A DNA stretch of 64,000 nucleotides from Armillaria gallica (GCA_037576215.1 JBANDB010000013.1:62001-126000); one strand, 5' to 3'. Shown: positions 1-11,986, counted from the first letter of the stretch. Notes: generated by a model from the sequence alone, not told the origin. Translations and numbers: made by a program.

Positions 1-292
1 TTACAGTTCCGATCAGCTTCTCGGCTAACAAGCACCATTCCAGGGGAGTCTTGGAAAGAACTCGCCACAGGGAGCCCCACCTCTTTGAACCCTTTCAGCT
101 GTTCATTAGGCCCCCCTCAACACCATCGAGAAATGACGGTCAAAGGAGCAATACATGTGAGGTTCACAAAAGTAGATTACGTTGAGTTCAATTATCCGAA
201 GTGAGAATGGACGCGTACTTTTATGGAACATACTTACTTGCCGAACTCGATGATAAGCCTGATCGCGATCAAATCGTTACGGTAGCCTCGCT
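1..292 (-). CDS. possible 3' exons of a gene cut by the left edge
   Basis: Read on the minus strand, about positions 113 to 1 stay open and look protein-like (GPNEQLKGFKEVGLPVASSF). A second short open stretch lies at about 292-225 (GYRNDLIAIRLIIEFG) and ends at a good donor, GTAAGTATG. No family is recognised and no start codon can be placed. These may be exons of one gene leaving the window on the left, or chance open frames. The rest of 293-465 shows nothing I can assign. Confidence 0.25.
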
Positions 293-465
293 AAATTTGC
301 ATCATATTGATTGTGAATTCGTAGGGTCGATGGCACATGTTCCCACTGAGTCCAAGTAGTGACTATAGCTCCAAAACCTGCTGGAAAACACGAGGCCGAG
401 GTGGAGTCTTGACGAGAGTTCATGTCCCTGCAATCCATTGCGTGATGGAATACGATTCGATTCTG

Positions 466-2624
466 TTACAGCTCCTCTCTATTCATGCTAGACTCCGTAA
501 CTGGTAGGCAAAGTGCCGGCGAGGTTCCTGTAAACTGATATTGGCATTTCTCCAACTCGGCGACCGTCAACAAGGCATTCTCCGTTCCACAAGCCATCAA
601 CAGCTAAATTAAATCGGCAATCATTATAACTTGCTCTAGGTCGATGTATCTTGGAACTCACTATTACGCTTCGTTCCGGCCCATTCCAGCATTTGGTACC
701 TTTCTCGTAGTTTTGTTTTTGGTAATATGCGAGTTGTCCAGGTTCTGCGTCCCGATTCCATGCAACGAATTTCCTAAAAGAAGTTAGTGACTGATATCCA
801 AGAATTACATATTACTCACCCCAAGGTAAATGTAGAGCCACCTTTGTTGGGCTTTTGCTTAGCGGTGCCGAATAGACAAACCTCATACGTGTAGCTGTGG
901 GGATGCATGAGTACAGCGGGAGCATGTTTCATGGTAATCAGATCACTGACTCTCCGGTATCTTTCTCTAAGCACGTCCCATCGAGTTTCTTCCATTCACC
1001 TTCGACCCCAAAACCGGTAGGATCAAAGAGCTCGGAAAGGTCTTTCTCGGCATTTTCCTTATCTTTGCGAACCTGCTTCAGAGCGTTCTCTGCATCAGTG
1101 AAGACTTGGCGTGCGTGAGTGGATTCTAAGATCAGTTAGTCGAGATGTGAGGCGGCTCGGACCGGTGAAACAAACCTGCTGAGCTACCGACTTCAGGACG
1201 GATAATTCCGAAAGACTCGAGCCACGAAAGGATCGCATCTTTCAGGTCTTCATATTGAGGTACCAAGGAATCAGGGAGATAGTTGACGATGTCGAAAAGT
1301 TCCGCTGACGACGGAATTAGGTGTTCACGTTGATTCTAAAAAGATAAAACACTCACACAGAGAACCCGGAGCCGGCGATCTGACATATTCATCGTGCTCC
1401 AGCAATAAGTCAACGTGTTTCGTTTTCAAAAGGTTGTCCAGTTCCTTGTCCAGTTCCTCAGCAGTCCATTCGCCATCTGCAAGTGTTCCTTCTTCTGTGG
1501 ACTCATCCTCCCCTTCTTCATTGTTAGGTTCATCCGTTTCTGACGAGTCCTTTCCGACATCATTGATGTGTGGTAACCCGGCGAGATACTCCCACCCACG
1601 AACTGCGTCTAGGACAGCCATATCCTGATAGTTGGGGTTGTAACTCGTACGAAGTGTGTCTAGTATATCGCTGAGGGTTTTCTCGCGCTCCAAATGTTTC
1701 TTGTATTCGCGCTGCAAAGATTTGAGAGCGTTCGAGTGGGTAATCAAGGAAGCGTAAAGAGCTGAAGTTAACGGTAAATTTCATACTGAGCGACGGTTGG
1801 AGGACGACTACTTACGGGATTGTTTCTTGAAGTCTAACTCAGCCGCAGACAGGGATTCGGTGCGTTCAGCGATTTCTGGCATTACCCATGAATAGGTAAG
1901 AACGATGATAGCAGAAGACGGGTCAATAATGTACCTTGCAGTCTAGCCACTTCTTTCTCCCTAGTAGCGATATCCTGCACCAACGTTTGAACGAGGCTCT
2001 CCAGTCGTTTCTTCTCTTTGTGGGCAAATGCGATGTAAGATGAACGTATTTTGGCTCCCTAAACAATCGTCATGTTGGCTGCACAAAATGACGATACATG
2101 CAGCTTACAGTCTTTTGTATCTTAAGTTCCTCGGTACGTTTCTTTCGATAGTCGGCGCCAACCGTAGCACAGGTATTATTGCAGACTCCCGGAAGTTCAT
2201 CGGATCCATCGCAGCACTCAAGTTCTATTAATGATTATAGGTCGGCTCGCTTCGCTGATAAGATGCGACTCACCGCAGAGACCATCCCTCACACGCGAAC
2301 TCGGAATGCTTGCACCAATGTGACCTTCATTCCGGCAATAGAACATTGTGTTTGCACAAGCGCCAGTACCTGACCGAGGTATTAATTATACGCAGTCTGA
2401 TGCATTTGGCGCGTCCAACCTGGCTCATCGCTACCGTCTAGACAGTCGCAGGAATCATCGTTCACCCATTCCCAGGGTATCTGTTTTGAGCCGTCCAAGC
2501 ATTCCCACGACCCCGAGCTGGGAGGCGTGTAGCGAGATAGTAGAGATGGAGGTACTCCAAATGATTTGTCTGTTCCAGCAAGGACAGACAGTGGCAGGGG
2601 AAGAATGAGCAGCCAGGGAATCAT
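466..2624 (-). CDS. GTB1: glucosidase II beta subunit (PRKCSH-like)
   Basis: This is the regulatory, non-catalytic subunit of ER glucosidase II, which trims glucose from N-glycans during glycoprotein folding. The N-terminus is a signal peptide (MIPWLLILPLPLSVLAG) followed by the family's PRKCSH segment, with FGVPPSLLSRY and an LDL-A-type motif (VNDDSCDCLDGSDEPG). The middle is acidic and coiled-coil-like (about 1750-1380, many E and D). The last exons form the mannose-6-phosphate-receptor homology domain: DYTYEVCLFG, then WNGPERSVI joined across an intron (604-661) to LLMACGTENALLTVAELEKC. Other introns read clearly at 774-819 and just downstream of TCLEKDTGD. The protein ends in NREEL, a variant of the HDEL-type ER retrieval signal. 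The start is the ATG of the signal peptide. The gene is divergent from eS25, 149 bp away. Confidence 0.9.
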
Positions 2625-2773
2625 TACCGGTAGGGAATACAGAGGTCGAACTTAGTGTTAACGTGTCGACGGCTGCGTCATGTGATTACGTCAGCAAACA
2701 AGACCACACAGGAGGCCCTTCACAATCGCACAGAACACAGAGACGACCCACTCATCGACGGTCGCAAAAATCA
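2625..2773. promoter_or_regulatory. shared promoter region, glucosidase II beta / eS25
   Basis: This 149-bp gap separates two divergent start codons and must hold both core promoters and both 5' leaders. No clear TATA box was seen. Confidence 0.5.
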
Positions 2774-3294
2774 ATGGTGAGTGCCATTTTTCCTTTGAGG
2801 CTCGCAGTATCTATGCAGGACATCTATTCGACTGGTGCTATACTCTCGTTTTCAATGGATTTGCATTGTCTGGGCTGGATGCGACCGTTGCACTTTGGAT
2901 AACGTTGGCTGACTTTGCTTCATCTTTTTAGGCCAAGGCAAAAGCACCTCCTCCGTCGAGTGGCGGCAAAGCCGCGAAGAAAAAGAAGTGGTCCAAGGGA
3001 AAGGTCAAGGACAAGGCTCAGCACGCCGTCTCCCTTGACAAGGCTACATACGACCGCATCATCAAGGAAGTCCCCACCTTCCGATTCATCAGCCAGAGCA
3101 TCCTCATTGAGCGGCTGAAGATCAATGGCAGTCTCGCCCGGATTGCTATCAGGCATTTGGAGAAGGATGGTCAGATTAAGCGGATTGTGCACCACTCGTC
3201 ACAGCTGGTCTACAGTGAGTCTTTTCCCTCTTGTTAGTATTATACCTTTACCTATCTTTATCCTCTAGCACGATCAACGACAGCATCGGATTAG
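2774..3294 (+). CDS. RPS25: 40S ribosomal protein eS25
   Basis: This is a small-subunit ribosomal protein located near the E site. Three exons are read: 2774-2776, 2932-3214 and 3269-3294, giving 103 residues, the usual fungal length. The first coding exon is only the ATG, directly followed by the donor GTGAGT; the second begins AKAKAPPPSSGGKAAKKKKW, the typical lysine-rich N-terminus. The globular part follows, with LDKATYDRIIKEVPTF, ISQSILIERLKINGSLAR and the winged-helix end AIRHLEKDGQIKRIVHHSS. The protein ends TRSTTASD. Its strongly conserved sequence makes the assignment firm. Confidence 0.95.
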
Positions 3295-3554
3295 ATTCGT
3301 TGACCTTCGTTTTCCTATCGCTTTCATGCATCTATGTATTACACCAATCAAAATCCATGCTGCCTGACCACCGTAATGTCGTTTGAGAGAATTGCTCTGA
3401 AAATTAAGAACATTTAACTTAAATTGGATAATTGGTCGTCGTAGTGGTCGACGGCGTTGACAGAATGTATCCGGAATAATGGAACCGGAGATATACTCCA
3501 CATATTGTTCCCCATCCTTGGCAGCTTGTCAAGTCATCTCTTCCACCTACCATC

Positions 3555-5728
3555 ATGTCCTCGGCAAGCTACTACATTGGCGTCGATGTAGGTACTGGAT
3601 CTGCTAGGGCATCGCTCGTCAAGGATGACGGCACCACCGTCGCGTCGTTCACCAAGGAAACCGTTACTTACCGCAACCCCGAGAACCATCGTATCTTTGA
3701 GCAATCCACGAACAATATCTGGAGTGCAATATCTACATGCATCAGAACTTGTTTAAAAGAGTCTGGTATCTCTCCATCCTCTGTGAAGGGCCTTGGATTT
3801 GACGCTACCTGCTCGCTCGCCGTCTCCGATTTCCAGGGTGAACCAGTCACCGTCACAGGAGGCGACCAGCTTGGCCAGAATGGGGATCACAATGTCATCT
3901 TGTGGGCTGACCACCGTGCGGAGAAGGAAGCGGATCTAATCAACAGTACCGGCTCCGTCGTTCTCGACTACGTCGGTGGGACCATGAGTGTGCGTTTCAT
4001 TCAATTTCAAAACAGCCTAACGCGAACTAAATCATGACTTCAGTTGGAAATGGAGATCCCAAAAGTCCTTTGGCTGAAGAACCATATGGATGCAGCCTTG
4101 TTCTCCCGCTGTCAATTCTTTGACCTTCCCGACTTCCTTACATATCGTGCAACCACCGACAGCACACGATCATGCTGCTCAGTGACCTGCAAATGCTCGT
4201 TTGTCCCGAACAAAGGCTGGCAGGCCGATTTCTTCAAGAAGATTGGGTTACAAGAACTAGTCGAGCGCGACTATAGTCAAATCGGCGCCGCAAAGATGAA
4301 TGTTCTTACTGCTGGTTTGCCCGTTGGGAAAGGCTTGTCGAAGCGCGCGGCCGAGGAGTTCGGACTTGTAGAGGGAACACCGGTCGGTAGCGGAGTCATT
4401 GACGCGTATGCTGGCTGGATGGGAACGGTAGCTGCAAGGACTAAGGGTAAGGATGGGCAACTCTCTACGGATCTTCCGTCGGTCGACGAATCTAGCCATC
4501 GCCTGGCCGCTGTCGCCGGAACCAGTACATGTCATCTTGTTCAGGTATGAAATATTATGCACGTTTCACTGTAAAATCGGCTGACAATCTACTTCAGAGC
4601 CGCGAAGGTGTGTTTGTTAATGGCGTTTGGGGTCCTTACAAGGTCAGCGATTTGCTAGGGATTGCGGGGTAACCTCCTGACTTGTCCTAGGACCCCGTAT
4701 TTCGTGGTTGGTGGATGAATGAGGGTGGTCAGTCGTCTACAGGACAGGTGCGGAAACGACCTTCTTCTTCGAATCCCTCATACGTCTAACACGCGGAACG
4801 TAGCTCATTGACTTCATGTTGACGACCCATCCTGCCTACAATAAACTTGTGGAGCTTGGGAAGGAGCAAAAGAAGAACATACATGTCGGTAGGTACGGCT
4901 GTTCTAGTTGTTCGTCTCTTCGTTGATTCCTTTCACAGTTCTTCAGGAGATGCTTGCGAAGCTCAAGGCGGAGAGCAAAGCGGATAGTCTCACAGAACTG
5001 ACAAAGGACATCCATCTATACCCAGATCTCCACGGTACGTGTCCTTTCGTTCTCATCACCAAAATCGATCTTTTACTGACCCGTCTTCCTTCCCATCAAT
5101 AGGAAACAGGTCACCTATTGCTGACCCTCGCATGAAAGGATCTATTGTGGGCATGGCATTGGTATGATCTTCACGTTTGCATGTAACAATATCAATCAAA
5201 ACCTTTTCCTGTCAGGATGATACTCTACATGACCTCGCACGCAAGTACAATGTGACCTTGGAGGCCATCGCGCTCCAAACACGGCACATCGTCGACGAGA
5301 TGAACGCCAAAGGCCACAAGATCACGTCCATCTACATGAGCGGCGGCCAGGCGAAGAACATCCCGATGATGCAGCTCTTTGCTAATACCTGCGGAATGCC
5401 GATCGTGCTGCCTTTTGACCATGCAGGGGCAGTGGTGTTGGGTGCTGCAATGCTAGGGAGGTTCGCCGCTGAGGCGAACGGGAAAGGTGAGATGAGTAGC
5501 CAGGAACAGGGAGATTTGTTGTGGAAGATTATGGTATTCAGGTTTTCTTTGCTTTATTTAATAAGCTGATCGTTCTGCTAGGTGGAGATGACGCCTCCGG
5601 GAACGATGGTTGCCCCATCAGCTTCACCTAAGGAAAAGCGGTTGCTTGAGGCCAAGTATAACATTTTCAGGGAGGCGATCCTAATCCAGAAGCGTTGGAG
5701 ACAGGAAATGGAGGATGCGTGCAAGTAA
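3555..5728 (+). CDS. FGGY-family carbohydrate kinase (D-ribulokinase type)
   Basis: This is an ATP-dependent sugar kinase of the FGGY family, closest in appearance to the eukaryotic group of yeast YDR109C and human FGGY, which phosphorylates ketopentoses such as D-ribulose. Exon 1 (3555-3989) opens with the phosphate-binding motif GVDVGTGSARASL and has LGFDATCSLA and ILWADHRAEKEA. Exon 2 has the subfamily hallmark RSCCSVTCKCSFVP followed by GW. Later exons carry VAGTSTCHL, GVWGPY, FRGWWMNEGGQSSTGQ and the C-terminal ATP-site block YMSGGQAKN...GAVVLGAAMLG. At least eight introns interrupt the gene. The last exon ends EMEDACK with a stop at 5726-5728; that stop overlaps a potential donor (GTAAGT), so a longer spliced C-terminus is possible. 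Substrate is inferred from family only. Confidence 0.88.
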
Positions 5729-5979
5729 GTCTCGGACACCTTCCAGAGTAATCTCTAGATACATCTAGGATAGTTTGTATTTTCGATATCTTAACATTCG
5801 AGGAATCAACACCTCAGCCTTAACAGTCGGCCACGAGAAGTCGTTTATAACAGGTGCACTCATTTCTCATGACAATGTGAATTTTCATAGGCATGATGGG
5901 GCATACGCGATTGTGCATACAGATTTTATGCAAGGTAAGAAAATATGCGAAGACAACAATGTAATAGTAGTGTATCGAC

Positions 5980-6974
5980 TTAAACATCCTTGACCTTGAC
6001 TGTACCACGCAGGAGACCAGTCTGTTGAAGAGGCCATTAGGACGACAAGGGAATTGCACAGACTGAAATTCACGTACCCGACGAGCAGCAATGAGACCGA
6101 CTTTCTGTCCAGGAACGGCAGAACGGGCGATCGTCGATGCTTTTCCGATATGTTGGTGGTTACCACCACCATGAGGATGGTCCACGGGGTTCATAGCAAC
6201 ACCACGAGTACGGGGCCAGCTAAAGAAGGTACGGTAAATGAGTAAAGTATTCTCCAATGAGATAAAAAACAAGAGCGCACTTGTAACGCTTGGCCTTGTA
6301 TTTGTGGTATGCCCGGCCAGCTTTGAGGAGAGGCTTGTCGATACGTCCACCACCGGCAACAATGCCAACAGTTGCACGAGCACCCCCAGAGATAGTCTTC
6401 TTCGCACCACTGGGCAGCCTTATGCGAGTCTTGTTGTCATCAGGCTGGTGCCCGATGACGGTTGCGTAGTTTCCGGATGTACGTGCGAGGGCACCACGGT
6501 CGCCGACCTTCTCCTCAACGTTGCAGACAATGGTACCTTCCGGGCATTGTCCGATGGGGAGAACGTTTCCAACAGCCAGAGTGGCCTTTTTGCCGCAGTA
6601 GACAAAGGCGCCAGTGTGGAGACCTTCAGTTGCGACGAAAGTCTCTTTTTGGAGTTTGTAGCGGTAGGGGTCACGGAAAACGACTCGGGCGAGGGGAGCA
6701 CCACTGAAGAGGAATTCGAACGTTAGTCTAGGAATGGGTTTAGAACATAGTCGGACGCACCGGCCAGAGTCGTGGATAATCTCCTTCACGATTCCACGAA
6801 CGTAGCCATTACGTTCCGCAAAGTCGAGCGCACGAAGGCGAGCGGGAGCCTTGTTAAGACGAGTGTGCGCTTTGAACTGGCGATGTAAATGTTAAAATGA
6901 CGGTAATAGTTCAAGAAGACGAATCGACATACGATGGCATGCGAGCGCCTCTGTGCCCTAATGACCCGACCCAT
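5980..6974 (-). CDS. RPL2: 60S ribosomal protein uL2 (L8/L2)
   Basis: This large-subunit protein lines the peptidyl-transferase region. Exon 1 encodes [14 protein letters not shown], then after an intron [19 protein letters not shown] and [16 protein letters not shown] long exon carries [42 protein letters not shown], and [19 protein letters not shown]. Then follows [24 protein letters not shown] sequence; the universally conserved [12 protein letters not shown] loop is intact. The last exon after the donor at GLIAARR gives [13 protein letters not shown] and the stop at 5980-5982. Four introns are read. The gene converges on the FGGY kinase, 251 bp apart. Length (about 255 residues) is normal. 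Confidence 0.95.
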
Positions 6975-7884
6975 GGTTTATTCTGGAAGAGAGATGGAGT
7001 CGTAAGTGTCTGAAGAAGGGTATCACAGAAGACAAAAAAATTTCGACGTCGGGGGGTCCAGTACATCCAGTTCGAAATGCTGCCATCCATCTCAAAATGC
7101 GCGGTTTTCTGCGCTGATTTGGCACAGACGGTGCATATCGACATCGAGAAGACTATTCGGCAAGGATTCAGCAGTCTGGGGAGCGTACTCACATTGTTCT
7201 TGAGCGGATTGGCGTTGAGGTCACCTTGACCTATTGAAGAGACAAATAAACGGCCAAACACAGCACTGCTTTACATAAGCAAAATGGTTGCTTTCCATAA
7301 AGGGAACTGTTATATGCGACTTCTGCGACGTTCTTCTACGTGTTCAGAACGTTCAACGTCAGGCGCTAAGCGCTATGTTTCGAATCAACCGAGAAAATTT
7401 ATTTCATTGAATAGGTAATGGAGATTTCCTTACTATAAAATTTCAAAAGTTTCAAAATGGATGGATCGAGTCTCACCCGAATTCCTGCCTCAAACACTCA
7501 TCATGGACACATACCGAAGACTCCGGCCGTCAATCTTACTTATATGTGCTGGTATTTCCCATGTAATCTTGGGTCAGGATGCAGTAGAGTTCCGTTTCGG
7601 TGCCGCATTCGTTTTTATGACGAGCTAGATCTCACATTGGCTGTTCCCTTAATAGGAACCGCTTGCCAGTGCGACTACTACTACTACTACTACTTTCCTT
7701 GATATGACGCCGTGTGTTGGCCGTGTGAGTTTTTCGAGCACAGGTGAAAGACTCTGGAACCTACTCGTCAAACGTACCCAAACTGGAGCAACTTGACATC
7801 TATCAGGCCCAATGCGATTGTTTCATGATAATTCTTCAAGCGTACATTGGATGAAGACATTACGGGGTACCATTCCGTCTCCGA
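6975..7884. other. intergenic region without a supported gene
   Basis: This stretch holds the upstream region of uL2 and the 3' side of the next minus-strand gene. Short open frames on both strands lack codon consistency and recognisable motifs. It contains an ACT microsatellite at 7674-7694. Confidence 0.5.
7674..7694. repeat. ACT trinucleotide microsatellite
   Basis: Seven perfect ACT units lie in a gene-free stretch. There is no sign that the repeat is translated. Confidence 0.9.
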
Positions 7885-8801
7885 CTATTTGATGAAATGA
7901 CAACGGATCTCTACGGTCATTGGTGACTGTCCTACAGTGGAGACATGGTCCCACGAGATTAGAACGGGGGAAGGATGAGTATAGTACCTAGGAACCTTGA
8001 TCTTTCCCCAAGGACTTCCAGGGTTGCGCGAAGCCTGAGGGTCGACTTGAAAGTAAAACTGTGTAAGCCTGTCAGTGCCGATGCAATCAAAAGAGAGAGT
8101 GGCATATTTACAGTCCCTTCCCCTGTCGGATTCTCGGTCGGCTTGTGTCCAAGATGAGCGAACCAAGCATATTGCGAGGAGTCTACCGTAGTCGTCACTG
8201 AATGATAGCGGCATCTCAGTCAGCAAAATCCATAACTCGTAGTATGAAAATCGTTTCACCAAGGTCTAGATGTTTTCGGATTAAGGGATGATCGTCTCCA
8301 AAAACATCCGTAATTGTCTGTCGGTGCTCGTGCAACCATTCGTCAAAATAGTCTCCTACAATTTCGCGGGAAAAAGCACGCCCGAGCGCGAGAAAGAGCA
8401 TCGCTTGCATGTCGTATCCCATAGGGATACTATACACTCTGCTTCTGTCAGAAACAGATGGGCAATCATGAGAAAGAAGCACGAACGATCTCCCACTGGT
8501 CCAAGCATCAAGCTTACGCAGGATGTCGGTCGTTTTATATTCGTAATCCCACGCTGGAGAGGAGGAATAATCGGGGTCTTCGGTCAATTTTGTCATACCC
8601 TTCGTTAGGAGAGAAGGGACGTATTGAATGCGTGGTTCCGTCGAAGACGCCACCGGATCGATAGCATTGAACAATACGATGAATTGCCTGGTCAAGGGAT
8701 CAATGTATCCCACAGAACCCAGCGGAATGACCTGTTCAAATATTGAAATATAACGCTCGTTGACATAGGAGCCTGCTAATAACGGGTTGAGTAATTTGTA
8801 C
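7885..8801 (-). CDS. orphan protein of an agaricomycete-expanded type, start unresolved
   Basis: A long open stretch on the minus strand runs from about 8801 to 8216 and reads YKLLNPLLAGSYVNERYISI, EQVIPLGSVGYIDP, FIVLFNAIDPVASS and later GETIFILRVMDFAD. From my knowledge of agaricomycete genomes, PLGSVGY, FxxLFNAxxP and a downstream PWG motif are shared by a large, uncharacterised protein family; here the PWG block is NPGSPWGKIKV near 8020. A splice must join the part ending at FAD (about 8217) to the downstream exon ending at 7885, but no single donor/acceptor pair is convincing. The 5' side begins right after an AG acceptor (CCCAG), so at least one upstream exon is missing from this model. 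Function is unknown. Confidence 0.5.
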
Positions 8802-8806
8802 TGGGT

Positions 8807-9757
8807 CTAAAGACATATGAAGACATTACCAGGGTAGCACCTGGAAATTGAGGACGACCACGACATTCGTTCGCCGAACATGACGCAACGCACAAATTCC
8901 GGTCCTACTGCTTCCTGGATAGGATACTTGTGGCGTCTCCGGGTGAAAGCGTCTCGCAAAGTGACCGGAATATCAGAGTCCAGAAATTCAGCGTCTGTAA
9001 TCAGCGAAGCCAGGCATTTCCATTTGTTGAGAGGAGTCATGAGTCGCCGTACTATCACGGTTGTAGCTCCCATGACAGAAAGCTGGATGATTTGTTGGTC
9101 AACAGCGGGCTGGTTACATATGCAAGCACAGGGATAGCCGTATCGAAACCGATAGGGAACCCAGCGGCGGTAGTGGTATACGATAGTCAGATGTGTGATT
9201 TGTCGAGGAATCCAGAAGCGGGGGATATGGACTTGAGGATCGTCGAGATAGTCTACGTAGATATGGGTAGCATTTGTAGGTGTAGTAGAGCCGCAGAATA
9301 TCTTCCGAAGCAAAGACGCTATTCCTTTATTGGCTATAACGGAGGGTTCGCATTCCATGTCGACAAGGAGCAGCGGCAGGATCATGTAGTCCACCTTGAA
9401 CGTTATGATGCGGCAGAGTAACGGATTAGATATCGAAGACATCGCTCGGATGGTATACAATTGACCTCCGTTGTAGGAGAAGGGAACGACCGAATGCGTA
9501 GAGTTGACCTCCTTCATGATGGCAGACCAATATTTGGATACAAGGGTACAGTTTTCGAAAGTTTGGATATACTCCTTAGCGGTAGATTGAATGGACCAGA
9601 GGTCGAAGAGAATCTCGGAGACGAGTTCAGGTGGGATCGACATGGTGGTAGTAGTTGGAGGAATAGTCCGGCTAGCGGCCCGAAATGCTAGGATTTCACA
9701 TGCCGCCAACACGTTCGAAAAATGATCATTGTTCTCCTTTGGACTGGAATTATCCAT
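8807..9757 (-). CDS. F-box protein
   Basis: This is a single-exon reading frame of 316 residues starting at an ATG (MDNSSPKENN). After about 40 residues it has an F-box-like opening, IPPELVSEILFDLWS, followed by CTLVSKYWSAIM, the usual pattern in agaricomycete F-box proteins. In that family the F-box binds Skp1 of SCF ubiquitin ligases and the divergent remainder selects targets. The rest (VDYMILPLLLVDMECEP, THLTIVYHYRRW) has no clear leucine-rich repeats. The 3' end lies six bases from the first exon of the next orphan gene on the same strand. They could be one transcript, but I found no in-frame splice linking them. Confidence 0.65.
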   Translation of the reverse strand: MDNSSPKENNDHFSNVLAACEILAFRAASRTIPPTTTTMSIPPELVSEILFDLWSIQSTAKEYIQTFENCTLVSKYWSAIMKEVNSTHSVVPFSYNGGQLYTIRAMSSISNPLLCRIITFKVDYMILPLLLVDMECEPSVIANKGIASLLRKIFCGSTTPTNATHIYVDYLDDPQVHIPRFWIPRQITHLTIVYHYRRWVPYRFRYGYPCACICNQPAVDQQIIQLSVMGATTVIVRRLMTPLNKWKCLASLITDAEFLDSDIPVTLRDAFTRRRHKYPIQEAVGPEFVRCVMFGERMSWSSSISRCYPGNVFICL

Positions 9758-10019
9758 GCTAATAGCAATATTATAGGTGTTTCTGCATCATATGGAGCTA
9801 GTATTCAAAAGCAGGCGGTATTACCTGCAGGTATCTTTGTTGTTCTAGCACTCGAAGTCTACATACTAAGTTTACATTACTAGATACGACATTTTTGGTA
9901 CAAGTATAAGTGGAAATTAATGCAAGAATCAGAACGCAGAGTCCCATGGACAGGATTATAACACTTGTAGTATACAGTTGCCTAAGTACAAATGGGTCGA
10001 CTGTCTCTATCTGCTTCAC

Positions 10020-11677
10020 TTATCCGATATTCCCTCTGTCCTCCAAGCCCGAAGATGGAGGAGGTTTTGGGACTACAGGTGGAGGTTCCAGATCTGTAGT
10101 GTCCAGTTTGCGCTTTAGCCCTACTGTTATCGGTGGACAGTCTCCAGGATCCACATCCTGACCATCAGGTTGTAGAGACCCATGCCGGCTACGGTCTGGG
10201 ACATCGGCAAGAATATCTGGTGGAGGGGTCGCATAATTGAAGAAAGCACTGAAATCAACCCCATCCTCGCCAACTGGCAGGCCATCGGATGGTATTCCCA
10301 AGGCACTGCTCAGGAAGTCTATATCACAATCAAGTGCACTGACAGCATTATCAATGTCTCCGATGCTCTTGTTAAGTGGGCCGGGGCTTTTGACAAGACT
10401 TTCACCAGGTAAGGGTTGTTTGAAAGCATTGTCGCCAGATGTTAAAGGAAGACGTGGAGGCGACTGGCCCATGTCGAAAAGAGGGAGTTTGCTGAAGTCT
10501 GTATGGGAGGGAGAGGAGTTTAGAAGGGAGGAGAACATATCCCAGTCGGAGGCAGACATGCTATCGAAAGCGGAGCTGAGTTTTCCTGGGGAAGGAGGAG
10601 GGGAGGGTATCGGTTGTGGTATTATTGATGGATCTATCGTTGCGCTCGGAATAAATGAGGAATATTGAGAGTCTGTCGCCGGGGTGAAGAAGGAGGATGC
10701 TTCGGGAACTGCGGTACTCGGTGTTTCGATAGATGATTTTGCTGTAAATTTGGTGAGAATAGATCGATACTGAGCTAAGAAGTATAGTTACGCAAAGTAG
10801 AAGCCATCTCAGTCTCCGTACCATCGCCTTCGTGTTCCTCGACCTCTCCGATTTTGCTCGTAGTAGAGTCCTCAATCATCATGCGCGGAGGCTGGGGATG
10901 TGCGACGCCGCTGCCGCTGGGTTGCGTTATGAGGGTGGCCAGAAACTTGACGATGCGATTTATAGTGTCCTGTAGTTTTGTATGTTTATTACGTGCCTGC
11001 AGAGCCTCTTCCCACAGCAGTTGATCCGAGCGCTTCAGTTCATTTAAATCCTGTGTTATTGCTGTTTGCTGTTTTCTGATGGCTGTTATACCATTCAATA
11101 CGGCATGCATGTCCAACTGCTGTCCAGCACCCGAGGAAGGAACAGAAGAGCTACCTTGCTCAAAATCAATGGTAGGACGGTCCTTCGCTTGCTTGGTGGG
11201 CCGGATGAGGATGAGTTGATCCTCCTTGCCACGTTGGAAATAGGGATGCGCGTACTGCGACTGTTCTATGTCCATACTGGCGTTCATTACACCTTGTTGA
11301 AGGTTAGGAACCTTATGGAAGCCGTAGTTGTTGAGCTGGCGAACGAATGAAGGGTATTTGTTATGTTTAAACCATTGTGGAAGATAGTCTCTTGCTAACC
11401 GCTCGTGGTCATACACTGGTGTTCGGTTTCAGCCTAAGGTAAAACAACAGCACCTGGACTAATCACCAATAAACGACTCTCCGTCATCCGACCAAGAAAT
11501 CGCATCGTTCGTCTCTGGACTGTCGACGATTCTAGTAGCAGTACATCGTCAATTTTGATGCACGAAGAGATGAATTTAGCCGGCGCACTTGTACAATTTT
11601 TGCAGAAATATGGGCACTTTGGAATTGAACGAGCGAAAAGAGCTGGTCAAAGCAACTTGCTTGTCATTGAAAGCCAT
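10020..11677 (-). CDS. HSF1: heat shock transcription factor
   Basis: This is a DNA-binding activator of stress genes through heat-shock elements. The start is taken at MAFNDKQVALTSSF. The DNA-binding domain is split over three exons: VPIFLQKLYK, then IVDSPETNDAISWSDDGESF, then YDHERLARDYLPQWFKHNKY and SFVRQLNNYGFHKVP, the recognition helix and wing. A coiled-coil trimerisation region follows (about 11130-10930, LNGITAIRKQQTAITQDLNE). After that the protein is low in order and rich in Ser, Pro and acidic residues, including DWDMFSSLLNSSPSH and DNAVSALDCDIDFLSSALG, which resemble C-terminal activation segments. It ends LEDRGNIG. An extra upstream exon cannot be excluded. The assignment is firm; the target genes are not visible. 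Confidence 0.9.
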
Positions 11678-11986
11678 TACGGGTAAGAAACATGGAAGAG
11701 AGAAGCAAGCGGAGATAACCCGTGTTTGTTTTCGAAGATCATGGTAAATAAAAGCCGTCACTCTATTGCCTGCCGCCTCTTCGATCGCGTATTCGATGAC
11801 CACGTCACCGACACGTACTCTGCACGGACTTATTCCGGGAGCGCTGCTGATATACATAAAGTTATTCGCCTAGTTCATGAAGGCGTCAACGTCATTGCAA
11901 GGCTTGCTAAGTTTCATTAGCACGGTGAAGCGTCGAACATGGATCTTGATTCTTGTGCCTTCGAAGTTCGAGATGTTCAAGAACCT

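Noticed and set aside
6238..6726. Plus-strand open frame of 162 codons
   Set aside because: It is the antisense shadow of the long uL2 exon, whose ribosomal-protein sequence is unmistakable.
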